A stretch of DNA of 64,000 nt from Chrysaora quinquecirrha (taxonomy: Eukaryota > Cnidaria > Scyphozoa > Semaeostomeae > Pelagiidae). Both the position numbers and the translations under genes were made by a program. The notes under the pieces are model-generated. The model was not told the origin of the DNA, did no database searches, and was given only the letters and a program-made list of their open reading frames with translations. Below are positions 36,201 through 43,757 of the stretch, piece by piece. Position 1 is the stretch's first letter. Each line of letters opens with the position of its first letter. The stretch covers positions 7,461,591 through 7,525,590 of the forward strand of contig JACTAT010000037.1 in NCBI GenBank assembly GCA_014526335.1, written 5' to 3'.

Positions 36201-38212
36201 TAAAACGGTTTCTTATAAAGATGCGTGTATCTGTACGGCTTCCTCAATCCCTGGACTGTAGCTACTAGAAAGACTGCAAAAAACAAATACACGTTTTTTT
36301 TATAAGAAACCTAGAACTAGGCACCCAAAAAGTTAAGAAACTTTTAGAACTATGAGGAAGGAGTTAAGAAACTTTAGACATTTTTGTGTCAGTTTTCCAA
36401 CATACTGATTTCACATTTGTGGAAGTATTAATTAGTTCTCAAGCATTCCCTTGCGATTTCTCGCACCAGTGTAACTAATTCCGTGCGTTTTCTCGCACCT
36501 GTCAGCAATACTGCGAGATACTGTATCCAATAGAAGCTTTTTTGTCGTTTTACTGAAATTTATTTCCATTTAATTAAGAAAATGTTAAGAAACTTTTAGA
36601 ACTAAAATTGGGCCAAAAACTCAGAAACTTTTAGAACTAGGCCCCGAGCCAGGTTTCTTATAAAAAAAACGTGTACCTATAGGTAGAAGTTTGAATTTTC
36701 TTAATTCGTGCTGTCTTGTTTTTGCAGTGATGAAGAAAACTCAAGCATCAGCTCCAGTAATCAGCTACTGTAAGTTGGTCTTTGCATTTTTGTAGTCTAG
36801 TTCTCTGTGAATTGCTGAATGTTCATCTGTCTGTATGAAATATTTGTCAAGTTTGTCAGTTGCGTAACGGTGACGATGGAGGCCCGTAGGAATTTGCTAA
36901 GATGGGTGAAGGTGAAGGTGAAGGTGAAATGGTGTTTTAGCGCCAGTCGCTAGGATCTCAGTAGTAGGTTAACTAATCGAGACCTCGACCCTGGCTGTTA
37001 CGCTGCAGTGGCTGGGCTCGAGCCCTGACCACACTGAGCTTCTAACACCACGAGTGTCAGCTGGGGCTCTTCAATGGGGCTCTTTGAAGGGACGGCGAAG
37101 CAAAGTGAGCTCTACGAGGGAAAAGGGCTTGGCGTAGCGGGAAATTTTTTAGAACCTTGACAAATGCAAGTAACGTGTCCCCTGGTTAATGATTGGTTAT
37201 GGGATGGCCTTAGGAAGCCTTTAACATTGTATGGCCAAAAAGCACATAATACGAAAGATAGTCTGAGTCTCTTTGATCGGGATCCTTAGAACAAAGGGAG
37301 CCTTAACTGCGTTACGCCACCGACATTTGCATGCAATCTTGAGTCTAATTTTCATGGTACATTACATGATAGTTAAATTTCAAATTTAAGCAACGTTAAT
37401 GGCGAAAAGAAACTGTTATAATTATTCTAATAAATTAGGCCAGTGTTAAGTTTGAATGAAGAGATGGTTTAAAAGCTTGGTTCCCACTTAACAAAAAGTG
37501 CGTTTAAAACGAGTTAGAAATGCGATAGGAAAATGCGTTTAAAGTGTCGAGAAAACTAAAAATCATTGCACTCATTCACACTACAGCTCAATTTTGACGC
37601 GTTTCAGGTTCATTTCTTTCATTTGACGCGTTTTGCTATTATCTTCGCGTGCTTTCCTTTACTCAAGATGGAAGAAAGATATTATCATAAATATTAAAAA
37701 ATTGCTTTTGCTGATAATACTCTATAATATTTCGGGGAATTTGCGGGGGAAAAAAAGTAAGGACGAAGATGCATAGAAAGCGTAGGTTTTTTTCAAGCAA
37801 AATGTTTTACCGTTTGAACACGTGGTCAAAAAGTGCTCTTCAAACATTTTGCAAGCAATGTTTATGACGTGGCCAAACTTTCAGACACTGCTTGATAAGG
37901 AAATAACAAATGTTTGACAAGCGATGTTTGATCGTTTGGCCGGGGTCTTAGAGCTCAGAGGTCCCTAGGAGTTCCTCGTCCTTAGTGGATTAGCGCGTTA
38001 CGCCACTGAGAAAAGGATTCATATCTATGCTCGCCCTATATTAATTGGTCTGGTATTTTCTCCTTCGCAGTAGCATGTCAGGCAGCACTAATGTCCATTC
38101 TGTTCACCCGTCGATTGGCAGTGAGTTGGATAAATATCAAAATCAAAATAATGAAATAATTGCACTCAGAAAAGAAAACGAAGAGCTGAGAGAAAACATC
38201 TACAAACTTAAG
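21258..38212 (+). CDS. TMCC family (transmembrane and coiled-coil) gene, 3' exons not found
   Basis: TMCC proteins are ER membrane coiled-coil proteins. Exons read by splice sites and phase: 21258-21272 (ATG, MTKRR), 21751-21866, 24533-24725, 25709-25774, 26688-26772, 28374-28413, 29368-29461, 30426-30475, 32689-32733, 33829-33872, 35440-35493, 36728-36769, 38071-38212. The core matches the family order: TLEIEKLKQKINRTKQQLL, then ENVQEFLESTKDQ, KKQQKTNANIQLLQRKIDKY, GMQDAVKAGASSISG, AGSVDNLG, an acidic/serine stretch SDEENSSISSSNQLL, and a coil NEIIALRKENEELRENIYKL. Between 33872 and 35440 the phase does not close, so a small exon is probably missed. The distal coil and the two C-terminal TM helices typical of the family are not seen before the CniFL cluster on the other strand. 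N-terminal third is low-complexity Ser/Thr/Asp. Convergent to CniFL gene A. Confidence 0.8.
21281..21666. mobile_element. AAGCAAC-family MITE
   Basis: TA at 21279-21280 and 21667-21668. Words ATAAGCAACTTGAC, GAAGTTGCTTAAAA, AAAGTTGCTTAGAAGTTGCT, TTAGTTGCTTACAG, CAAGTTGCTTAATG and GGTTGCTTATTATAAAAAAG. It starts 8 bp after the last base of TMCC exon 1, just outside the donor consensus. Confidence 0.75.
21906..22303. mobile_element. AAGGAAC-family MITE, first type
   Basis: TA at 21904-21905 and 22304-22305. AAGGAAC at 21920-21926, then GTTCCTT at 21951, 21996, 22007, 22202 and 22266. Near-identical copies at 23198-23593 and 26834-27232, all three in TMCC introns. Confidence 0.8.
22314..22675. 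mobile_element. AAGGAAC (type 20589) fragment interrupted by an AAGAAAC MITE
   Basis: 22314-22380 and 22583-22675 match consecutive parts of the 20589 element (CATATTTCCCATTGAATTTT, CAAAGTTAGAAAACGAAGC). Between them 22404-22580 starts TA-CACGTATTTTTTTTATAAG and ends GTAAAGAGTG-TA with AAGAAAC words (GTTAAGAAACTTTAAG). Confidence 0.65.
23198..23593. mobile_element. AAGGAAC-family MITE, first type
   Basis: Copy of 21906-22303 with TA on both sides (23196-23197, 23594-23595). Same words at same places, few substitutions. Confidence 0.8.
24755..25340. mobile_element. Diverged relative of the 20018 palindromic MITE
   Basis: CCAAAATTTGGTCTAGGTGC and GGGCTTTAGACCAAGTG match the 20018-20416 copy; TTTGCACCGTCAAAGCCC is the inverted arm. 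A GGAGGAAGGT pair near 25020-25120 looks like a further insertion. Ends uncertain. Confidence 0.45.
26274..26532. mobile_element. Tigger/pogo-like MITE, word ATTATCCGG
   Basis: TA then CAGTAGTTATTCAATCATCC at the left; the opposite strand of the right end reads CAGTAATTATTCGATTATCC after TA. Words TTTATCCGGAAATCGATTAT, ATCCGGTCCG and ATTATCCGC repeat inside. TA duplication and CAGT start are typical of pogo-group non-autonomous elements. In a TMCC intron. Confidence 0.7.
26834..27232. mobile_element. AAGGAAC-family MITE, first type
   Basis: TA at 26832-26833 and 27233-27234. Same body as 21906-22303, with scattered decay (left word AAAGAACC, right GTTTCTTATAAAG). Confidence 0.75.
27235..28373. 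other. TMCC intron remainder; word-iterating segment
   Basis: CTATCCAGATAGCAATCCAG near 27615 is echoed by TCTGGATAGCAATCCAGC near 27505. At 28095-28245 GGAATATTAGAATG and ATTCCAGTATTC, ATTCCAATATTTC, ATTCCAATATTCC repeat in both orientations. No exon recognised before 28374. Confidence 0.4.
28481..28853 (+). repeat. Triplicated ~124-bp unit that includes a MITE end
   Basis: CATCTTCCAGATCAGATTCC starts at 28481, 28606 and 28730. Each unit ends CACACTTTTTTTATAAGGCT then CCCAACATTC, which looks like the terminus of the element at 28823-29048. So host flank plus element end was tandemly copied. Confidence 0.8.
28823..29048. mobile_element. Possible MITE, word CCCAACA
   Basis: TA then CACACTTTTTTTATAAGGCT at the left; ACACACGTG then TA at the right (29049-29050). 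CCAACA/TGTTGG occurs about ten times (TTTGTTGGGACCG, CATGTTGGGACATGTTGG, CAGCCAACAAAATC). The right TIR is weak. Confidence 0.45.
29972..30394. mobile_element. MITE with TIR CAACCTCGTCCCC, intact
   Basis: Left CCAACCTCGTCCCCCAGGG, right CCTGGGGACGAGGTTG, about 420 bp, no ORF. Other copies: 18214-18588, 49665-50077, and a split copy 51692-51897 plus 54291-54484. Confidence 0.75.
30562..30711. mobile_element. Small Tigger/pogo-like MITE, word CGGAC
   Basis: TA-CAGCGAGACCTCTACTAAC then GGAC; right end GTCCGTTGTATGGACGTTCC then ACTG-TA. Internal CAGTGGACATC and AGCGGACTTT. 150 bp. Confidence 0.6.
30805..31147. mobile_element. AAGAAAC-family MITE, intact
   Basis: TA at 30803-30804 and 31148-31149. 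Same body as 18854-19221 (AAACCCAGACTTCGAATGGC, GATCGATAAATGGATTTGG, TTTCAGTACTGGATCAAT). It is inserted in a GGCGGTGCTTATT-type repeat whose other half is near 32115-32225. Confidence 0.8.
31280..32028. mobile_element. Tigger/pogo-like element, word TTCGAGATAGCGAATG
   Basis: TA-CAGTTGATATCCGCTATCTC then GAA at the left; the opposite strand of the right end reads CAGTTGACATCCACTATCC after TA. Words TTCGAGATAGCGAATGTTCG (31326), TTCGAGACAGCGAATGTTCG (31878), GATTCGAGATAGCGGATG and GTTCGAGATAGCGAATG. 750 bp without a transposase ORF. Confidence 0.7.
32100..32230. repeat. GGCGGCGCTTATT iterated block
   Basis: AAGCGCCGCACTGAGGTGCG, GGCAGCGCTTATTTCGG, GCGGCGCTTATTAGGGGGCG, GGCGCTTAAAAGCGGGCGG. 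The same word flanks the MITE at 30770-30800 and 31150-31170, suggesting a larger foldback unit from about 30.77 to 32.23 kb. Confidence 0.55.
33450..33810. mobile_element. GTACTT/CCCACCCA foldback repeat, copy 2
   Basis: GCGGGTACTTCACTTAGG... GTGCCGCCCAGATTTCGG, CCCACCCACTTATAATG, then the inverted end CCCACCCATATGGGCGGCAC and ATACCCGTACCC. Relatives: 40807-41211 (best ends), 13570-13750, 23085-23195. Confidence 0.55.
33938..34365. repeat. Iterated-word repeat, word CCCA(T/C)NCTCAGGTA
   Basis: ACCCATCCTCAGGTAATTTT, ACCCATCCATAGGTACTTG, CATCCATTCTCAGGTG, ACACCCATTGTCAGGTAATG and CACCCACTCTCAGGTATAAC, framed by CCCGAGGGGGGCACT and AGTGCCCCCC...GGG. Same arrangement of inverted ends with repeated inner word. 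Confidence 0.55.
34430..35312. mobile_element. AAGGAAC-family MITE (inverted, end-truncated) hosting an AAGCAAC MITE
   Basis: Starts TA-CACGCGTTTTTTTTC with ATAAGGAACCTACAT and TAAGGAACTTTTC words; continues after the insertion with TATTAAGGAACTTTTGAACT. The outer ~90 bp of the far end is missing. Insertion at 34619-35166. Confidence 0.7.
34619..35166. mobile_element. AAGCAAC-family MITE, nested, homologous to the AAGGAAC type
   Basis: TA at 34617-34618 and 35167-35168. CACGCAGTTTTTTTATAAGC at the left; GCTTATAAAAAAAACTGCGT then G at the right. Words at 34635, 34665, 34710, 34721, 35065, 35098, 35129 and 35143. The body aligns end to end with 21906-22303 (TCTAGTTCAAAAAGTTGTTT against CCTAGTTCTTAAAGTTCCTT). 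Confidence 0.8.
35738..35951 (+). other. GC-rich open segment, possible alternative terminal exon
   Basis: After the acceptor-like CACAG at 35733-35737 a frame that fits the phase of the 35440-35493 exon stays open for 71 codons to TAG 35949-35951 (includes TLHEGNSRC and GDIPHKVLATPSS). It is clearly GC-richer than its surroundings. No recognised domain; may be an old insertion. Confidence 0.25.
36290..36673. mobile_element. AAGAAAC-family MITE, second type
   Basis: TA at 36288-36289 and 36674-36675. Words ATAAGAAACCTAGAAC, GTTAAGAAACTTTTAGAAC, GAGTTAAGAAACTTTAG, TGTTAAGAAACTTTTAG and GGTTTCTTATAAAAAAAACG. Body unlike 18854 but same word. A further end fragment is at 36207-36229. Confidence 0.75.
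36890..37330. other. GC-richer intronic stretch, no gene
   Basis: Begins with (GGTGAA)n. TAACAGCCAGGGTCGAGGTC (opposite strand, about 36985) is shared with CACAGCCAGAGTCGAGGTCT near 57640, so part of a dispersed repeat. No convincing tRNA-type promoter boxes. Confidence 0.35.
37800..37955. mobile_element. Partial copy of the CAAACATTG foldback MITE
   Basis: CAAACATTTTGCAAGCAATG, TTTGACAAGCGATGTTTGAT and CGTTTGGCCGGGGTCTTAG match the right half of 2345-2772. Confidence 0.65.
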
Positions 38213-38304
38213 GTAAGAAATATTATGAAATTTTTGTTAGATTCACGTTATGGTTCCAGTTGCCAGACGATCTTCTCATAAGCGGGTCTCTTCTTTACCG
38301 TAAA

Positions 38305-38870
38305 ATCTCTATTAAACCCCCGGGGAGGTTCCTTCATGTTGGAAGATTTTGAGGGGGGCTTTAGAGGGGGGGGCTTAATACTGGAAAATATTCCGCTTTT
38401 AATAAGTCAAAAGGATGTTTCAGACATTAAAAGGTGCGTTATATAAGAAAGTTTTCACCTTGGTTCACATTTAATTCCTGACACAAGTTTGGGTTTCGGA
38501 TACATTATGGTGGGAATAATCAGGGGTTTGAAATATTGTAAAAACTTAATAAACGGGAGGTTGGAATAAACGTCGTGGTTGGAAAATACAAAACCAATTG
38601 GAACAGAAACTCTAATGTTTGTAAGATATCGTACGATAGCAAACGAAAGCTATTTTGCAAGATAGCGATTAAAAGTATGTATTATCTACTCAGTTAACTA
38701 GTAGGGCAGCAAAGAAAAACTTGATTTTATCAAATTTTAATTAATTCATTTAGCAAATGTTGTTCAACTAATCAAAGGGAGGTTGGAATTAGAGCGGGGG
38801 GTTGGAAATTTTTCAAAAATTTATTAGCGGGGGGGGACGATTATTCGGTACTCCAAAGTAAATCCGGATG
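38305..38870. repeat. Iterated-word repeat, GGTTGGAA and G-runs
   Basis: CCCCGGGGAGGTTCC, GGAGGTTGGAATAAACG, GGGAGGTTGGAATTAGAGCG and GGGTTGGAAATTTTTC. The right end (TTTTTCAAAAATTTATTAGC, GACGATTATTCGGTACTCC) is shared with 45240-45330 and 59455-59530 in CniFL introns. Confidence 0.5.
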
Positions 38871-39617
38871 TCTGCTTTTTCGACGGAGTGCCGTTATGAA
38901 CCATCCAGGTTAAGAGATATCTAACAAATATTTTGCCTTTGGCATCTGTAAGATTTTTTTATAGCAAAGTCATTTTCCACATCTATGTCAATATTTCTAG
39001 AGATTATTGATTTTTTGACCATCCGAGGCTTAAGAGTTTGTCATGAATTAGTACACTTAAGCGAGACAAGATCCTGAACTTCCCTGGCCGGTTCTGGTTG
39101 TTGGTCAATTGAGCTTTTGTAAAGCAAAGGGTAGGATTGTAATGTTAATGTGTTACATGAAGTAATTCATGCATGCCGGATAGTTAGTTGGATCAGGTGG
39201 CTTTGGCCTACACGTGTTTTGATATGTATAGCTATGTTATGTTGATATGCCGAACAGTGTCATCTCTCATACTTCTGTATCTAGTGCAGAACATTATAAG
39301 AATTTTCTTATGTCAACTTACGATACGATAGAACTAACGCCGAATAGTTATAACTGCACTTCTGACTGGTTTTCTTACATAGATGCACAGCTCTGTGGTT
39401 AGATAGTTGGTTAGATATTCCATTTAGATTAGTTTCTGTAGAAGCTAGAATTATGATATCGAAGTAAAAAAGATGACAAACAAAAACAAAAAAACAAAGC
39501 TCACATACACAAATAATTTTGTAAAGAAATAAAGAAAAAGAAACGATTTCAAAGTTTTCCGTCTTGGAATGTTTTCCTGGCTCATTGAAAATTACAGTTA
39601 GTCAGATCTGTTACCAT
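38871..39617. other. Convergent intergenic stretch between TMCC and CniFL gene A
   Basis: No TMCC-like exon (no coiled coil or TM pair) in either frame. The 39541-39590 part resembles the 3' flanks of CniFL genes B and D (TTTCAAAGTTTTCCGTCTTG against TTTTAATGTTTCAGTCTTGT), so it is 3' flank of gene A. Confidence 0.5.
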
Positions 39618-42600
39618 TTAACGTAATCTTCGTAATTTCATTTCGGAGAATTTTATTGTGTCGTATTTTTTCTTCCTATGCCACCATGAAATACCCTTAC
39701 CTATACCAGAAACAAACCCACCCTTAGTAGGATGTATTCCATTTAAATTTGAATAATGACATCTTCTATACCACCATGCCCCTTTATTTGCTACAGCACA
39801 GTTTCCCACAATGTCATCGTTATCTCTATCTTTGGTTGAAAAAAACATATTATTATGACTCGATAAAGAATCTCCCGCATTTCCTGAAAATCCAGCTACT
39901 TCAAGTTTGTATTTTCTTTGCTCTGATCCAACTTTGAATTTATTATATTTTGCAAATCCAACTGAACCTTGTAAATCTTTCATATCAATCCTCAATGATG
40001 TTTCTGCCGCAGTCAATCGATGTATATTATCTAAACCAAGCCAAAAATTACCATTTAAATCACCAAATCCACGTTTATATTCATCCCAGCCACGATAGAA
40101 ATCAACTGATGCATCAATTCGTCGTTGAAACACTGTCCATCCACCACCATCTGTTTTCATATCACAATATACTTTCAGTGATTTACCATCGCTCATCCAA
40201 ATTGTATATATGCCATTTTCTGTTTTGCCAGCTAATAGCAAATCCTTGCAGTCTTCTGGTTTATCTTTAGACAAAAATAAAAATTTTAATTTGAAGAATG
40301 CATAGCTCAGTTGCAGCTTTGAATGTCAATTTTTTTTGCTTAATACGCCGGACTTATTAGTTTTCAGGCGATATACCATTTCCAATAGAAAAGAATAGGG
40401 TAAACATGCCTGGAACGTATAAAACTCAAGGCTTTTTCATCTAATACTCCTAAGTGTAAAATGAAAGAAGCAGGCCAAGACGATTACCTACGATTGTTAT
40501 TATCTGTGTGTATCGAAATAGGCCAATCAAAAAAGGACCGCTGATTTGGTCTTTTGGTATCAACACAGTTAGTGCACAAACTTTGGGGAGACCGTTCCGA
40601 GAGAGACATAGCTGAAGAGTGCAGGCGAAAAAGCATATCTTTTCCGTCTGTCTGTATACAATGAACATGATCAACTTTTTGCCATTTTACCAGACTTTTA
40701 AACATTTTTCTTCCCAGGAAACTTGAAAATGTGTTTTTACCAAGGGACTACAAGGGACTCAGGGACTTTTGCCAGGTCTCTTGTTTGCTAGGAAGACCCA
40801 TGTAGGCCCGGGGGTACTTCATTGTTAAAATGACTAGACGCGCCGCCCAGTTTTTCCAAACCCACCCATGTCTACCGATAAATTCTGTTTCTCGTGCGGT
40901 ACCCATTTATAGATAAAACAACGAAATTTTTTACCCATTTGTACCAATATCTCAAATGTTTGAACCCAATTTAACGCCTGAGGCAACTCTAAATGCCTCG
41001 AAAAGTCATTTGCGCTGAAAACTAAAACGCACTTTTTATCAGGCTTTTCAAAGCAATGCATGTCTAAAATGTTTTATATATTTTACTACCCAAGTGTAGA
41101 GATTCTTTACGAAAAATCAACCGATATGTAGGGAAATTGGCGCTGAAAAAGTTACCCATTTGGGCGGCACGTCAAGTATGACGAAGAATGGAAGTACCCC
41201 CTCCCCCGGGCATGTAGGAAAGTTCGTTTATCTGTACAAACCTTGCACCAAAATTGTCAACGCAACCTCAGTACTACTAACAGAGTTTTTCGCAATACAA
41301 CTGTATAATCCACTATCTCGTTTTTGTATTTTTTGAAAAACCAGTGTACCGTCTGATTTCACATTGGCGTCCAAAGGCATTTTTCCTGCAAGCCTTTTCC
41401 ACGAAATTGCTGGTACAGGGGACCCAGTTGCTGTGCATTTAATCTCGTAAGTGCGACCGCTTGTAGCTAGTAATTGAGTTGGATTGATAGACACGGTTGG
41501 CTTTGCTAAAATAATAAGAATATTCCATGTTATTATGTCTGAAGAATTCTTCTTCAAAGATAAAAGAAGTGTGGTGAATATATGTGTATAGGCACATGGT
41601 ATAGGTAACGTAAAAAGCTGTAATTTATTGTCAAATTCTCTTCAAACTCACTCAAGACAACCAATTTCGCAGAAGCTTCGTCTTTTGCAATAACATTATC
41701 AGCAATACATGTAACGGTGCCATTATCACTTGGTGAAACATTCTGAATTTCTAAACCAATATTATCAATAATCTTCACATTTCTTCTACTGCCTGTTAAC
41801 TTCTTATTGTTATGCAACCATGTAATATCTGGCTTTGGATACCCTGTGGCCTCACATGTAAATGTTGCTGTAGATCCTTCATTCACTGTAACATCCGATG
41901 GTTTTGATGTTATCCTTGCTTTCTCAATTGATAACCCAGGAGGACCTCTGGGTCCTGCTTCTCCCTTTTCACCCTTTAAACCAGCAGGGCCTCTTTGACC
42001 TGGTAGACCTATATCTCCTCGATCTCCTTTCAGTCCACGTGGTCCGGCTTTTCCACGTCTTCCTCTTCTCCCAACACAAACAACCGTCTTGTTGCAAAAT
42101 GGAGCTTGTGTTTCTTTGTTTGAATAGAATTGCTTTGCAATGCCAAGCGACCTTTCGATGCTGCCAATAAGGTCGGCTTGTTGAGGTATATGTGGACTTC
42201 TTTTCATTCTTGTTTTCACCATATGAAAGTGTTTGTCTAAATATCATAGAAAAGTAATCAGACAAGCGAACCTATGCGCCCTTGGGTGATGGTTTTTTTT
42301 TGTAATGTTATGGGGGTTTTGCTTGATAGATGCTGGATAATCACTACTGTGGTGTGTTTTATTACTTGATATGGTGGATACGCAATCATGGCAAGCACCG
42401 AAACATCAAGCAAAAGATTCACCACCATAGTTCTTACCTACAAGCATACATAGGCCTCGAATCTTTATAAAAAAATTGCACGGTGGGACGGTTGCTGCAT
42501 CTTCCATTTGATCTACAATCGGTTGAAGGGAACCTCGCGTACTTTGATATCATTGTTTATTTCCTTCTCCTGATACATGGATTGTGTAATCATAGCATTT

Positions 42601-42941
42601 TTTGTATATTTATAACCCATGATAATAATAGCAAGGAATAAGGAAGAATAATTATGCAGTTTGTTAATCGCATAAAAAGTTTAAACGAAAACGTTTTTAC
42701 CGTTTTTGGGCAGAGTTGAATCCAAGTTCAATTTTAGGCCCAATTCAATAATGTAGCTTTTCATCGTCATCAACTCATTTTCAAATGTTGTTTTCTGTTC
42801 ATGCAATTGATTGCCGAATCTCGCAGTAAGAAAAATGCATGAAATAGCAATAATCAAAGAAATTGAAGAAATCAGCCATGTTACTCTGCAATTTTTACAC
42901 TGAAATTCTTTGAGATCTTTCTCAACTTTGTTGTCCTTCAT
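39618..42941 (-). CDS. CniFL gene A: type II membrane collagen-Ig-Ig-FReD (ficolin-like) protein
   Basis: Predicted cell-surface or shed recognition lectin. Exons (5' to 3' on minus): 42941-42701, 42236-41652, 41505-41242, 40264-39618; every junction is phase 1; 578 codons plus stop. Residues 1-20 cytoplasmic with FQCKNC (Cys15, Cys18), TM about 21-40, short coil to 80. Furin-type RMKR at 90-93. [12 protein letters not shown] (128-134) offers Cys for interchain bonds and an N-K-T sequon. Collagen 136-183, 16 uninterrupted G-X-Y triplets with an RGD. Ig1 about 186-275, Ig2 276-363, FReD 364-578 with four Cys and the calcium-site motif KDRDND. Start MKDNK chosen because it is conserved in genes B and C; an in-frame upstream ATG (42980) would add 13 residues. 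Organisation matches cnidarian ficolin-like proteins. No premature stop seen. Confidence 0.88.
40807..41211. mobile_element. Foldback MITE with TIR GCCCGGGGGTACTTC, in intron 3 of gene A
   Basis: Left GCCCGGGGGTACTTCATTG; right (opposite strand) GCCCGGGGGAGGGGGTACTT. Inner inverted words CGCCGCCCAG and CCCATTTGGGCGGCAC, AACCCACCCATG and ACCCATTTGTACC. It explains the ORF at 40834-41061. Confidence 0.65.
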
Positions 42942-43757
42942 TTTCAAAGTTTTCAGAGAAATGCAGAAACGTAAAAACATGTTCGGGCAAATCTTGAAAT
43001 TTTCTTCCGAATTCCTGTGTTTTTGTGAATAGGATTAGAGCAGGAATCAATTTCAAATGAAATTATGAAAGCAAATGCCTTGAAACTTGAAGAGATCCTT
43101 GGAGTGCCCCATGATTCACGCTGTCATATTGAACATATTGATTCTGCTTGTATATTACGTATGTTTTTGGGCATTTGTTTGGCTCTCTTAAAAGTGAGAT
43201 AACGGAGACCACATAAGTTATTTTGAAAGTCGTACATCTACCGTATATTGGAAGTAGAGAAAAGACAACGGTCTATTTCAAATAACGTAATAATGCTCAT
43301 AGTAAAACCTTTGATATAAGAAGAGAATATAATGAATACGAAACATGCTTTAACTGAAACGAGAATAACTAACGATTTAAAGAATAATTAGCAGAAGTGT
43401 CTAATGCTCTACTATCACGTGACTCGTGCCCAATAATTGCCACCATGTGTATTATTGTCAAGCAAATATATGTAGCTAATTCGTTTATAAGCATCAACGA
43501 AAATTCGATTCTTGGCAAGGCAATATAAACTTTGGCAAGGAATAAGACCCCCCCAACAGATTTAAAGAGAATCAGCGCCAATGATTTTCCATCATTATCT
43601 TTGGAGGAAAGAATCACGACTTATGTTCTAGCCTAGCTAAAACAGACACAAATGTACATTTTGTAAATTCGTAATAAAGAAACTGTTTCAAAGTTTCATT
43701 CCTGTCATGTTTTATCTGTATCAAAGATTAACTCGTTAAAAATGCATTCGTTAATAT

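Noticed and set aside
36950..37060. tRNA gene or tRNA-derived SINE near CTCGAGCCCTGACC
   Set aside because: A B-box-like word is present but no A box at the right distance and no cloverleaf I can draw.
39749..40270. Plus-strand ORFs opposite the FReD exons
   Set aside because: Antisense shadows of the FReD coding sequence; the same shadow appears in all four genes.
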